NCBI GenBank assembly: GCA_016806645.1
Contig: JACSYO010002009.1
Coordinates: 718,501-782,500, forward strand
Length of the DNA: 64,000 nt
Reading direction: 5' to 3'
DNA from: Ophiodon elongatus
Lineage: Eukaryota; Chordata; Actinopteri; Perciformes; Hexagrammidae
Below the pieces are notes generated by a model, which worked only from the letters and a program-made list of their open reading frames with translations, was not told where the DNA came from and did not search any database. Of this stretch, positions 27,721 to 40,507 are shown piece after piece (position 1 is the first letter of the stretch; each line of letters opens with the position of its first letter). The position numbers were made by a program, and so were the translations under genes.

Positions 27721-27955
27721 GAGGCCTGGTTTAACGCCGATTTAATATTCTGTTTAGATGCTCAATTAGATTTGTAATTGCTCCTCAGGCATGATTGCGT
27801 TTATATTGGCGAAGTTCATTAATACTGCGGGGCCCAGGTCCGTGGCCAGCAACATAGTAAAAATGAAATTAAACCCTCGACATGGGGCTGAGGCCGGGCT
27901 GGAACAGTGTCAGCAGAGCACAAGGAAGGTGTGACTCCAATGACAGATTCGGAGG
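27721..27955. other. candidate conserved noncoding element
   Basis: Repeat-free, with CGATTTAATATT, CAATTAGATTTGTAATTGC and TTCATTAATAC motifs in the first half and a G+C-balanced second half. Typical look of a teleost conserved noncoding element. Confidence 0.35.
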
Positions 27956-30900
27956 CCGTTTTTTTTTTTTTTTAATATAGATTTAAATTGTTGCTTTTAC
28001 AATTCACGAGAGTTCATCTCGAGTTTTAACCAGATTATATGTACGATTATACATAACGTTTGCTCTAGTGCGCTGCCCACATATGGTTTAACTTATGTCG
28101 GAGTGATGCGACGGAGCCTTTAGGGTTCGTGAAAGGCAGTTTATTATGGGTTTGAGAGGTTATAGAAAGACTGCATTGACAAGCAGAGGACAGACAGATC
28201 CCTGCCTTTGCCGCTTTAAGTCGCTCCTCTCCTCTACCTTCCCATTCCTTTCCCCTTTCGCTTTCCCTCCAACTGTCACTTTCTTTGTTTTTGTCTTTCA
28301 TCATTGCTTTTTGCTGCACAGTGTGTTATTACAAAGATGGCTGCCCCCTCTTGAGGTTTCGACTCACCGGTCGAGAGGGTCCACTCTGAAGGTCCAAGAG
28401 GAGACCCAGATGTCGAGATGGATCCCTGTATAATTTCGTCATGCATTCCTTAAAGGTGTTACACAAACACCTGCATCTGGTGCTCTCGCTTTTTCCCCCC
28501 CGCCTGTCTTTGCCTCTGGGAATCTCTCTCCTCCACTGGCAGCTCTGTCCTCGCTCAGTGTATGGAAGCCCAGGTGGCTCAGTTTTGCCATTACTGTACT
28601 AATGCACTTCAGCACTCAGAAAGCCGCGTGCCAGGACAAAAGCTTTGTTCTCCTCCACTGCTAGATGGAGCCCAAAAGAAATAGACTAATAGCCTGCCGG
28701 TTCAGTCACACCACCTGAGTGGAATTATGGATACATTCAGTGTGAACATTTCAAACCATTAAACAAAGGAATGCATTAGAAGCTCCCACAATTATCCTTA
28801 CATTTGCTTGGACCCAAAATACCTTTTGATGAAGCAATTTAGCACACGCCTAATAGATTTTACTTTTAAAATTTTCAATTTGCAAAATTTGACTTGATTA
28901 CATTTTGACAAACATGATCTATTCTTGTCTTTTACTTTACCTTCTCTGAGGGTCTGAGCAAGTTCTTCATCAATAGTGTTTGTTTTTTGTCCAAAACATT
29001 CATCAGTTCACTTTGCGTTGCTCCTGTCAACATTTAGCTTTCTCCAAATGGTGTTTTTCTCAAACAATGACCTGCCTCATTGTATTGAAGTGTGCGTGCG
29101 AGCGCTCTGTATCTCTTTCAGCATGCTAGACCTGTGACGGCTGCGGAAAATCTCTTTCATGACATGGGCTTTTCTGGTCCCACCGGATGATTACAGAGCA
29201 GGCATGAACAAATAAATTATCGCGTTGGATAATTCTTTGAAATTTTCTGAAAGCTTTCTTCATCTGTTTGGCTGCCAACTGTCGCGTGATGCCAGATCGC
29301 CTTGGCTCTCGCTCGCCCTCCCTCCCTCCCTCCCTCCCTCCCCTATTGATGAAGCCACAGTCTACTTCTGATGTACGTTTCATGCCCCTCGTCCGCTGAG
29401 ATCTATAAACCATTGCATCAAAAACACATTTATTTCACGCTTTCATCGCTGGGGGCACATCAGTGCAGGGAGTGAAAATGTCGTTTCAAAGATCAGCCTG
29501 ATTGTTCTGATATTGTTGATTAGGTTTACATTCTGCCAAGCTTAGAGGGAAATCATTGTGGAATTATGTTTTGTGCGTTTGTGGTGGATGAGGTCATTTA
29601 AGTCAAATGCTCCGCGATTGATGTTATTTCTCGGGGCTGAGGCTTCCTTAGTATGCCTTGTGTTGTTATAATGTCTTTAACGACTTACAAGATCCATACT
29701 TCTATTGCGTTCCTCGGCAGATGTTTGCTCATGTTTGTCGGATTAGTAGAGGGTGCACGCTGTCATGAATTCCTTCTTTGGTCAGCGCAGAGCCAGTGAA
29801 CAGCGTCTCCATGGAGGTCGGTCGGTTCTGTTTAGGAGTAGCTTTAACAAAATGGTTCACAGCTGCTCTTCATAGAGACTTGCCGTACGCAAGTATGAGA
29901 AAGCAGGGAAAAGTCAAGCAGACACTTTTCACAAAATAAACGAGAGCAGCTGCTTTATAATGACGGGAAAATCCTGACTTGAAACTTGCAAAATGACCGG
30001 CAGAACCGAGCTGAGAGGTTTGTCTGCTGACTGGTAGTCGGCCTCCAACTTATCCCCTGAAGTACTGGCACCATGACAAATAAAGATTTCTGAAAAGCGG
30101 ATGAGCCTCGCCCCCCCTGCTGCTATTCCGTCAGAGCCACCATGGTGCCCACACTGTCACTAATTGCACTCTCTGAAGAAATATTATAAAAACATTTGGA
30201 GGAAAAAAAAGCAATTTCAGAGAGAAGTAGATAGAAGGGTCTTCAATACATCCAGGATGTTAAACTAGCTCGAAGCTAAAGCCCAGAGATCACGGTGTAA
30301 AAGTGAACCACCTGGCCATCGAGACGGAAGACAGTTACATTATTATATTAAATTAAAAGAATCTCCTTCCAACCTCTCCGGAGAACGAGTGTCGCTATTA
30401 CACAACATTTAACGATGATTAGCTCTAAATCCACAGAAGCAGACTGAAAATGAAGAAACTCTGAAACCATTCCACGAGAGCCGATGGCGCAGAGCCAGAC
30501 AGTTGTCAGACCCTGTTCAGAGCTGGCCAACGCTGCGTTATTATTGGCCGGATTTAGCAAAGGTTCAATGATCATGATTATTATTCTTACAAATCCCGAC
30601 ACACATACATACGCACCATCACCGTACAGACATTAAAACAAGGAATAACAACAATGCTGACGTAAAAACCTTGAAATAAAATTATTATTGAAGAATAAAT
30701 TAAGTATAGTAAAATGGGAGGGGCAGGGCGAGATTCAAATAAAAGATTAGATAAATAAATACATTCTAAACCCGCACATGTCCAAGTATATGCAATATAA
30801 ACTTGATCAACATGAAATGGGACACCTTTATCAAGTTTCTGTGACTTTTCGTGACCTCTATTAAGTCGCTTGTAACTGTCCATTATTCACAAAATGCCAC

Positions 30901-31029
30901 CCGTTCTGTCGAGAGCACTGACATCTTAACTTTTGAGATGATCAATGCAGGGAACGACGATGTGAATATCTACATATGCATCAATGTTGAAGGTTCAATT
31001 CTTGAAAAGAAATGATCCTATTATTAATT
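27956..31029. other. intronic stretch, nothing recognised
   Basis: Mostly unique sequence with a T run at 27960-27973 and six or so CTCC units at 29317-29342. The segments 28560-28800 and 29420-29700 are also repeat-free. No exon was recognised. Confidence 0.4.
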
Positions 31030-31640
31030 TGTAGGCTTTGTGTTTTTAGTACTGTAACACAGCCCTGAGCTCAGAAAATGCCTCGTCAAGCCCATTAATG
31101 GGAATATTTCCCGAGGAATGAGCCACCCACCCACTGCAGCGCGGTAATGCCTTCCTCTCTTAATGTTTCTCTTCATTGCCTCTATTTCCGACGGCGCTCC
31201 GAGGGATGTTTTTCCACATCTCGACATGACTTCCATGTCGCTGCTTTGTCAACTGTTTTGCCGACGCGTTGTTGAATTTTATGCGTCACTCTCCCACACC
31301 CGCAATTATTGCCCGGACCCTTTTTTTTGCCAACACGACTTTAATTGATTGAGGCTTGTTTGACTCCCAGGGATCTGTGCATGGAGGGCTCTTTGAAATA
31401 AATAGCCATTTGGACAAGTTAATTGACAGAAGCGGAGAGGCCTGCTTTCGGCCGGCGAAAAAGGAAAACATAATTTTGCTTTTGTTAAGGAGCTTTCATT
31501 TTCAAGTGAGGGGGAATATTATGTTTCCGGCAGAAGACCTCGACAAAGAGCTAAATGAAGTCTCCTCATCTCTGACCCGGCTCCGGGTCGGTCTCATTAG
31601 CTTTTCCTCTCTCGCCAATGATTGAGCTCTCAGGAGGGCC
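31030..31640. other. large candidate conserved noncoding element
   Basis: About 600 bp without any simple repeat except one T run. It carries CCCATTAATGGGAATA (near-palindromic), GCAATTATTGC, TTTAATTGATTG and GTTAATTGACAG motifs. A chance frame of 89 codons at 31356-31625 crosses it but has no recognisable domain. It is the longest such block in the window. Confidence 0.4.
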
Positions 31641-33740
31641 ACAAGTTCTCCCCGACTGCCTGCACACGCACACATAGAGGCACACCTGTTTCTGTGTATT
31701 TATTTGAAATTAGATATTGACTTTCCCCTTTTTTGTTTGTCAAACTCCAGTGTCTTTGTTCACAGCGAGCCGCTTAAATTAGCCTCAACTGAGTGCGTCA
31801 TGCAAAGTCAAAAAGTGAGTCACAACTTTAGATTTTGGCAAGCTTTTGGTTGGGCAAAATTGTTTTCCAAGTACGTTTAAACATGAAACCCTCGTCAGTC
31901 GGATGCAGTGCAGTTATTTATTGCGTCGATTTGCACCTCTTAAGGCGATTACTGCCACATTTCTCTGCTCGATCCGGTGGTTATTAACCTTAATATCTGC
32001 TTCAGTGAGATGTTTGGGTGTCATAAGCTTGCAAGCGTTGTGTGTTAAATGGTTAGATTAGAGGTAAAAAAAACAAACAATGGTATCATAGGAAAATGGT
32101 AATATGACGATCACTACATCCTGAATCCTACAAGTACAAGTACAACGGATTAAAACGACTCTCAACAAAGGCTGGCTCAAGAAAGTGTTGCGTTTTTGGT
32201 AAAAGTCTGCGTTATCTGTCTGTTTCCAAACGCATCTGTGATTCTACAAGTATATATACAGTGTCTTCCTCCACTCGGAGAGCTACATTTGCAGGGTGGC
32301 CGGAGCCTGGTGTCAGTACACTGAGTACATCTTAATGGAGCTCAGTGCGAGAAGGGTTTTATCAAAGCGGAGAGGCCCGGGAAAACACCGCGCTACTCTC
32401 CTCCCAACAGGATTCCTCCTGCCAAAGGTTCTGCATTCGTGCTCTCTTCCTACACGCTTCCTTCCCTCGCTGGTGGCTCCTTTCACCTCCTTACTGTACG
32501 CGTCCCTGGTTCGTTGGTCAAGTGCTTCCCCTCCACCTTCACTTGCTTAACTTAAAAACCTTTTTCTCATCCAGTTGTGTGTTCATCTCACTCCACTTGG
32601 TTTCGTTCGGTTGTGTGGTGCATTTCAGAAACGAAGGCCTGACAAAGTGTGCACCTCTTTGCTCTTGTTGATCACTGCTTCCTGGTCATCGAGAGCAAGA
32701 GAAGTCGTGTTCTGCGTCGACTGGCTTATCCAAATAAGTGTGCCTCCCTCGGGCCTTGACAAAGACGCAGTGCTGCGGTTGTAGAGGCCTCCATGGGGTG
32801 AGTAAAGCCTTGTTTATACTCGCGCTTGGCGCCGGAGCAAACTGAGTGTAAACTGAGCTTAAGCGAGCCATAAGAAACGGAGTGACCACTACAATGGTTT
32901 AGGTGGCGCCCACTTATCTTATAAAACAAGCTGTGTTCACTCCCGTGCATGTTCACACGCACCGCTAAGTACGTGTGGCCCACATCTTAAAAAAAGAAAA
33001 GCAAAATGCCTATATGCAGTTCACTTAACCCACACGTTATGCACCCGTAAGGCTCAATTATACTTCTCACGGTCTCAGTGGCATCCTCGGTATTTTCGGT
33101 GTCCGTGCTGCGACCGCAGGGCTTGTGTATTTATAGTTTCACATCATTTCCGGGGTGACCCGCCCCGACCTCGCACGGTGATGCCTTTTTTTTTGCGATC
33201 CTGGGACTTGTTTGGTCTCCACGGTTTTTACTTCCTGCAGAGTTTTCCGTTCGGGAGGGGGGAGGAGCCTGTTGTGCAGAAGCCGGAGCAGATTCTCCAC
33301 GGAGCCCTCTTCTCGAAGCAGAACCCTCAGACCCGCCGCACCGTGGAGTCTGTGGTGCTGCTGTGAGCATTGCACAAGCAACCAGAAGTTTTCAAAACCA
33401 AAAATGAGAACCTAAAAAATTAGTTAATCAATACATGAGTGAATAATGGTAATATGGGAGGATGAAGAAGGAGAAGAGCTGCCCCGAGGGCTTGTCAATC
33501 ACGTTGAAGGAACTGGCTCTGTGTGCAATTTAGAAAATAGATTGTGTTTTCTGCCGGTGAACGGACCTGTAGTTAGTAGTCAGCATGAATTGAGCCAGTG
33601 CAAAGCCAGCACCGGGGGTCTGATCCCGGGGGACTGTCCCAAATCCCCGCCAGATCAGCAAACTTCTCTGTTGCTGCCGTTACACAGGTTAGACCCAGAC
33701 TCCCGGCGCTGAGGTCGGTGCCGGCTGAATTCAAATATCT
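31641..33740. other. intronic stretch, possible mobile-element fragments
   Basis: CCTTGTTTATACTCGCGC (about 32808) and GGCTCAATTATACTTCTCAC (about 33051) resemble the TIR-proximal sequence of fish hAT-type MITEs, but no paired ends were found by eye. No exon was recognised. Confidence 0.3.
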
Positions 33741-33817
33741 GTTTGTGCCACTAATCGAGGGCTGCACCCGCGCCTTCGTTCAGTAAGCGGGTGCAGCCCT
33801 CGATTAGTGGCACAAAC
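33741..33817. repeat. perfect inverted repeat, 31-bp arms, 15-nt loop
   Basis: Left arm 33741-33771 (starts GTTTGTGCCACTAATC) is the exact reverse complement of 33787-33817 (ends GATTAGTGGCACAAAC). The loop is 33772-33786. A further AGAT/ATCT match lies outside after a 4-nt offset. This could be a young foldback element, a palindromic end of a transposon, or a duplication accident. No miRNA was recognised in it. Confidence 0.95.
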
Positions 33818-34214
33818 ACACAGATGGCCACGGTGTACTACAAGCCGACGCTACCAATGTGTACATTATAAGATAGCGGTGTTACTTTTTTTTCCTGCAG
33901 TTTGGTTGAATTTTGCTTATTCTCACCCTCCTATTAGTCAGTATTTGGCTGTAAATTTAGATCGTCTGGACCCGGTAGTATTAACTATTTAAAGTGGTTG
34001 CACTAGTGTGCCCGGCTTTTTCATTTCTGTGCACAAGCACATCATTTAGGTGCACCCAACACTTTTCACCTTACTTTTTGCTGCGTAATAATACACTTTA
34101 TTGTCACCTTTTTTGTCAGCTCCCATACACATTGGTAAACTAACTACACCGCGGTCTCATGAGGGCAAGTATAAAGTAAAGTTGTCTTGTGTTATTAAAT
34201 GTACAGTGTCAAAC

Positions 34215-34215
<1 letters not shown>

Positions 34216-34306
<91 letters not shown>
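34216..34306. repeat. (AC)n microsatellite, about 45 units
   Basis: Perfect AC array of 91 bp. Confidence 0.98.
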
Positions 34307-34309
<3 letters not shown>

Positions 34310-34506
34310 GTCTGAAATGAATCCAGCACCTCTGGATTGGATTAGGCCTCTTACAGGGAGACAGGTGATGGAGCGGTAAACGGGCACCGCAGCATTTTTC
34401 TTGACCAAAAAAACCCCCAAAAAACAATCGATAGCTCGCTTCATTTTGAATTACTGGTGTGTTTTAACGTCGCTATGTCGCTCGAGAAAGGAGCACACGG
34501 ACGCGG

Positions 34507-34508
<2 letters not shown>

Positions 34509-34544
<36 letters not shown>
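34509..34544. repeat. (AC)n microsatellite, about 18 units
   Basis: Perfect AC array of 36 bp. Confidence 0.97.
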
Positions 34545-34547
<3 letters not shown>

Positions 34548-35590
34548 CACTAAATGAAAATGTTGAGCCGCCCGTTGACAGATTTGTTTCGGTGGCCCTC
34601 TGGAGCCCTTTGAGTCGAGGTGAAAATGCTGCCTCCTGTTTCTTTGAGGCGTGTGGCCAGACATTACACGCTGCCCCTTTTTAATGGTTTAATATCTCCT
34701 TTACTAACACAACACACCAATATTTGCATGCTGTACTGACAAGCGGACTTTGACCTTGCCCTTTTCTATTTTTATTTCTATTTCTATTTGTATGATTGGA
34801 ATTGGTGGTTATTGAAATATTAGTATTGTTTGACACACCGCTGCAATCAGATTCAACCTACAGCTCAGCTACACCGGCCCTCAAAGCACAATTAGGCCCT
34901 ATTCTAGTCAACGACAACAAACACCTCACCGTCATGAAGGACGTAGTGTTGTCAGTCTTTGTTGGATTCAAATCGTCATTTTAATTTCAACTGACGGCCA
35001 GCATTTGGAAAAAGATGTTGCCCAAACACACATAAACAGTGAGACTTTAACAGCTCCTCTAATATCATGCTTAAGGCAGTGGCCATATGCGTCCCTCTCC
35101 TCCTCCTCCTTCCTTCCTTCGCCTTTCAAACTCTTCTCCGTCCCCCTCAGAGTAATTGATTTGGGGATGGAGTTTTTGCATGGGGGAATAAAGGAAATAA
35201 CACAGCGTCTGGTCTCACGCTTTTAATCTCGGCTCCATTTCACTTCCTTTTCATGTCTATAATTTGGTTGATGTTGAAAAGAAGACGACGAAGAAAAAGA
35301 TTCTCTGAATCCGTGGAGGCCCCCTCCTCCGCTCTTTGCAGAAGTAGGGACTTAAATGGCGTCGATCTGTTTGCTCGTCCGTCTTTGTTCTGGTTTGTTT
35401 TGGTGTCGAGCTGCAGGTGCGTGGTTTCAGGAATGCAGCACGGAATCCTGACTCACCTTTTGTATTTTCTCTTTCTACTTTCACCCCTACCCCCATCTGT
35501 AACTCCCCTCCCCACCCCCCCAAACCTCCATCTGTAACTCCCTTCCTTCGGGTCTTCTGTTTTTTTTACTTTGTTCCTTTATCTGCTTCT
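34545..35590. other. intronic stretch, nothing recognised
   Basis: Mixed sequence that becomes C/T-rich after 35450. No feature was recognised. Confidence 0.45.
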
Positions 35591-35621
35591 CTTCACGTCG
35601 CTCTTCCTCCCTCACAACGTT

Positions 35622-35681
35622 CTCCTCCTCCTTCTCCTCCTCCTCCTCCTCTTCCTCCTCCTCCTCCTCCTCCTCCTCCTC
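35622..35681. repeat. (CTC)n microsatellite, imperfect
   Basis: About 60 bp of CTC with CTT interruptions; false poly-Glu and poly-Gly frames on the minus strand. Confidence 0.95.
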
Positions 35682-36120
35682 CACCACCACTATTATTCAT
35701 CCTCCTGCTCCAGCATTGAAAGTTGAGAATGTTATGAAAAAAAAGGTTTTGAGGGAAAGGCTGCATTCTGTCACCCATGGTTACATGTACGTCAGTCTCA
35801 ATATTAAAACTCAATCTCAATTAGAATTTCTTTTTTTACACAAGATTCCTCATAGTTTTCTTCTTTTTTTTTTTTTTTACATTTTCAATCTTGCGTCCCA
35901 TCAGTTTGTTCTTGCATTTAGATATTTTCAGTGATAACGCACGATTGTTTCTCACGCTTCAGCAACATTCAACAGCCTCTCTCTCTCTTTTTTTTTTTTT
36001 TATAAAGTGGTGTTTTAGCGACCTGCATCCCAGCAGAAGTACACACTCAACTATATTTCAATCTTTATGCTAAAATAGCCCGGACACTAGACTGCACCTA
36101 CACAGCAGCCCACCTCCCGC

Positions 36121-36123
<3 letters not shown>

Positions 36124-36208
<85 letters not shown>
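36124..36208. repeat. (CA)n microsatellite, about 42 units
   Basis: Perfect CA array of about 85 bp. Confidence 0.98.
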
Positions 36209-36210
<2 letters not shown>

Positions 36211-36313
36211 ACCAAAAAGGCCTTTTCCAGGCTGTTTCAAGTTCTATTTGCCCATTCGCCTCAAAATGGGTGGAAAATGGAGAGCCTGGCGCCAAATAGG
36301 CCGTTTGCCAAAC

Positions 36314-36356
36314 CCCCCCCGACCCCCCCCCCCCCCCCCCCTCTCCCCCCACCCCC
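36314..36356. repeat. C-rich tract
   Basis: Three adjacent C runs of 8 to 18 bases. The opposite strand is G-rich and could form quadruplex. Confidence 0.9.
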
Positions 36357-36473
36357 TAAAATGGTCTCCATTAAAGTTTCCTGGGCTCTTGGCAGAGTGA
36401 GGCCACAGTGTTTTGGAGGTCATTTTTAAAAGCCCTGTGGAAATACCCTCCTTTCAGCCATCTCGGGCCATCA

Positions 36474-36478
36474 GTGTG

Positions 36479-36511
<33 letters not shown>
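36474..36511. repeat. (TG)n microsatellite
   Basis: TG array of about 38 bp with one TGCG interruption. Confidence 0.95.
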
Positions 36512-38891
36512 TTGTTCGTGTGTGTATAAGTGACTGAGTTCAGGCTTTATTAGGCTTCAGTGGTGTTTGGACAGCCGGAAGAGCAGTACTAATAGGACAG
36601 AATGATGCAGAAATGGACAGAAAGCCCCCTTGGAGTTCTTGGAGCTCATTTTCTCCCCCTCACTCTCACCCTCTCACTCCGTTCAATCACTCACTCACCC
36701 CCCCCCCCAAGCCGCCCCCCCTCCCCGCCCTTTCCTCGTCTTGCCGCTCTTCTCCTCATCAGCATCGCTCCGCTTTCTCAGCCTCGGCTGTCACACGGTT
36801 CCCGGTGTTGCCCCACTAATTTTTCACATCCCTTTATTCCTTCTATTCGCCCTCTTCCCAAAAAGCACTTTGAGTCAGCGGGGGGAAGCTTTTAGCCACT
36901 GATTACTCCCCCCACGGTAATTTCTCCTTGTTTTGCTTTTCTCTTTCTTGAGCAAGTCTTTCTTTCTGTCTCTCCTGTGTCCTTTTCCCGTCCTTGTTGT
37001 ATCTCCTCTCTTTCATCCAGTTTTAAAATTAGTTTACATAGTAAAGTTTACAATATGCAATATGACAATGTGCACACATGATGCATCACGCACAATAAAT
37101 GTCCCGTGGTCAGTATAGTGTGTAACATTCTGTGTTAAATATGGTGGACAACTTGCGGCTCCAGCCACGGAGCAACATGGGATTAGGGATAATTTCAACC
37201 ATCGGCCATTTCCCAGAGTGCCAAGGCTCCCTCATGAAATTCTTAAATATATATTTATACATATATTTGATTTTTTGGGTAACCTGTAGCTGGAGGGACC
37301 TCAAACATGTCCTACATTTTACCTATATTTTCTACAAGGTGAAATGTGTCTCTCAGCAGGGGGGAAAAAACATCTTCATTTTTACGATTATCTTAAATAT
37401 ATCTTATAACGGCTCAAGTAAAAATACAAAAAAAAAAACACATCACAACAATCACTGCTGTTATTGTCTATATACAAACCCAACAAATACTACTAATACC
37501 ACTGTCCTATTTTCTGGCACAGACCGCCGGTCATTGCTAAAAAAAAAGAAGAAAAATCTGTATTCTTCCCACTGGTTTCCTTGATTAGCCCGTCCCGTCT
37601 CTTCTCAGGTAATCGAGACGTCTTCCTCTGTGGTTTAGTAGCTCTCGCGGCGGACGAGGAGAAACTTATTGCCTCGGTGTAAAAATAGCGGACCTCTACG
37701 ACCCACGGCCCCGGCTTTATAAAGATCATATCACAGATTGTATTTCCTGGCAAACCACAGCTGGAGAGATTAACCAGAACGCACAAAAGGCAAACACGTA
37801 TGTCCGACGTGTGCCGAGGCGGTGTTGAACTTTAGTGTCACAAGTTTCTCAATTACCGCTTTAAAGTGTGAAATGTGTCACCTCTCGCTCACAAAGGGTG
37901 TTATTAATAATAATAATAATAATAATAGGTGTTATGTGGTGCATGACATGGATCTTCTAGTCTAAGAATAAACGTATAAGAAGGTACGGAATAGTGAAGT
38001 TATGGGTAGATTAGTATTTTGGATTAGTTTAGTGAGGTGTTTTCCAATTCAGTATAGTTTGTGTGTTTCTTTTTTTTTTTTATTTTTACACTTTATATAT
38101 AGGATTTTATAAATTCCCTCCACTTAAAATCAGTTGGAGTATGGACTATGGTAGAAGTGTCTGTGTTAATAACCTAAAAGGAACTAATGGACAAAAATCA
38201 AAGGGCGCCCTTTAAATTGCAGTTAATATTCACTCTTCCCGCTCTAAAGCGTGATCTTGATCTCAGGGCTGCTCCTGTCACGTTTTACCCGAGGGGTCGA
38301 CCCCTGGAATGGCCGACATATTTCCCAGGTCACCAGTCCGGCGACCTCTCTTTGCCCCATTTGTCTTCCACCTTGTTTCTGTCTTTCCTCTTTCTGGCTG
38401 TTCTGCCTTTGCCTCTTCCTCCCTCTTCCTCCCTCTTCCTCTCTCTTCCTCTCTCTTCCTCTCATCTGTCTCTCTTCATCTTCGCTAACCCGCCCGCGTT
38501 TCTCCCTCGCTTCTCAATAACAATATAGCGCACTCCAATTTGCTCTACCGGCAATAAAGACGGAGGAAAACACCGGTAAAGAATTGACTTGTCGGCGCGA
38601 CGTCTACCCCCCCTCCCTCTGACACTTTCTCTTCCCCCTGTATCACGGACCTGACAATCTGCTCAGCAGAGATGTGATTGTTGAGGCAACTTGAGCAGAA
38701 GTAACACTAAAAGGCTTTTAATCTGTATGAAACACTCCCTTTCTCATTTGAGCTCTTGTTATTATTTATTTTTTTGTAAAAGAAAATTGAACATCCATTA
38801 TTAGAAAACAGTGTGGGTTTTTTTTGGGGTGGAAAGCACATGAGGGAGCTGTGTAAGGTGCGTCTTGTGTTCCCGTGTGCATTTTTGCATT

Positions 38892-38893
<2 letters not shown>
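36512..38893. other. intronic stretch, nothing recognised
   Basis: Mixed; 37020-37550 is A+T-rich, 37905-37928 is a short (TAA)n run, 38390-38470 is CT-rich. No exon was recognised. Confidence 0.45.

Positions 38894-38958
<65 letters not shown>
38894..38958. repeat. (TG)n microsatellite, about 32 units
   Basis: Perfect TG array of 65 bp. Confidence 0.98.
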
Positions 38959-38959
<1 letters not shown>

Positions 38960-38994
38960 ACGAAAGGCATTTTGAGTTATGCTTTGCTCTCAGC

Positions 38995-39470
38995 GATGTC
39001 TGTAATTAGCAGTAAAACCCCAGCGATATGGCCCGGGCTGCTTTTCAAGGTTATTCACTCGCTCTGCTAAACTCGAGCCGAGTCGTTCCGCTCCAGTAAC
39101 TCCTGTGTTCGGCCGTCTGAATACGGCGGCTTTTAGCTTAATTCTCTTCAGATTGATTGCGAGGGTCCGTCCGTTATTAGTTTTCACATTCATGTTTGGA
39201 TACGGATTTGAATCACCCGTCATCGTTCAGATGGAATCCCGGTATTGCCTGCAGATGTGGCGTCCTCGCTTTCCTGACTTTCCGTGACCTGCGACCTCCG
39301 TATCCCCTCGCCCCAAATCACCACAACCACGCTTTCTGTTTCATACATAAAATATTCATCCCGGCGGGAGAATTAATAATTCATTATTACAATTCAGAAT
39401 CAGACATCAGACAATCACCATGAAATAATAATTTTCCATTTGCTCGCGACACATTGATAATTCATATTTT
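38995..39470. other. candidate conserved noncoding element
   Basis: Repeat-free block of about 475 bp. It has TGTAATTAGCAG at the start and a dense run of homeodomain-type cores near 39372-39470 (GAATTAATAATTCATTATTA, AATAATAATTTTCC, TTGATAATTCAT). Inference from appearance only. Confidence 0.35.
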
Positions 39471-40452
39471 CTCCTCACCCTCTCTGCTCATTTCCCTCCT
39501 TCTCCTCTCTTTTTTTTTTTTTTTTATCCCTCTGATCAGCCTAACACCTGGTGAGGGACCGAGGCTGTGTCACTGTCTGTCCTGTTACCATGGTGATTTG
39601 GAGGTTAGGAGCCCCAGAAGGGCCCCTAATAAGGAGGAAACAGGGTGTGAAATTAAGGTTGTAGGACAAATATAGCATCTGTTTTTTTAAGCAAGGCTGT
39701 GACGATGTCGGTTTAATGTAAATTGATAAAAAAAAGAAAAAAAAAACTAGCAGGTGGTTTGTACACTAGTTTCTTTCAGGTCGATAAAACTTGAGATTGA
39801 ATGTTTTTTTTCTTTCTGACTCACTGTACATCCGAGTTTCTCTCAACAATGTTTAAAAAAAAAAAGGGATTCCACATTTCTCACGTGTGATTTTGAGTTG
39901 GCTTTTTTTCCCCCAAAGCAACGATGCTTGAATGGGGTACAGATTAGCCATAATGACCGCTGCTCATTATTCTCATTAGTGACGGGTCTGTGGTATTTGA
40001 TGTTTCGGGTCAAAGATTTCATCCCTTGTTGTAACAACACTCCTCAGAACACTGCCAGACGTTTGCGTCCCACTGGGCACATTGGTGGAAGTCCCAATGT
40101 AAACATCTGTATCAGTGTCATGCTTCATTCAGCTCTCTATGTTCCCCCTCAAGGTGAAAAACCACCACGGAAATCTTTCTTTTCCTTCTTTGTGCTAATG
40201 GGACCTTTTATAAAAAGCTTTTGCCTCATTCTTTTTCTTCTTGATTATTTCTTCTTTTTTTTTCTACTCATCCTGTCGTCGGCCCCTTCTCTTAACACAC
40301 TCATTCTTATCGTGACAACATCAGTTAAAGTATACTACACCTCTTATTAAAGGTCAAATGTGTTAAGCTTGATTCATGCTCGCCGCATCCGAGTGTCTGC
40401 ACGGCCACAGTGACGTTACACCAGCAGAGGGGGGTTTCGTGTTACAGGTTTT

Positions 40453-40456
<4 letters not shown>
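39471..40456. other. intronic stretch, nothing recognised
   Basis: T runs at about 39510-39526 and A-rich tracts at 39728-39746 and 39853-39865. No exon was recognised. Confidence 0.45.

Positions 40457-40505
<49 letters not shown>
40457..40505. repeat. (TG)n microsatellite, about 24 units
   Basis: Perfect TG array of 49 bp. Confidence 0.97.

Positions 40506-40507
<2 letters not shown>

Noticed and set aside
31356..31625. 89-codon open frame free of simple repeats
   Set aside because: Looks protein-like at first sight, but no splice sites or family resemblance; the block is better explained as noncoding conserved-type sequence.
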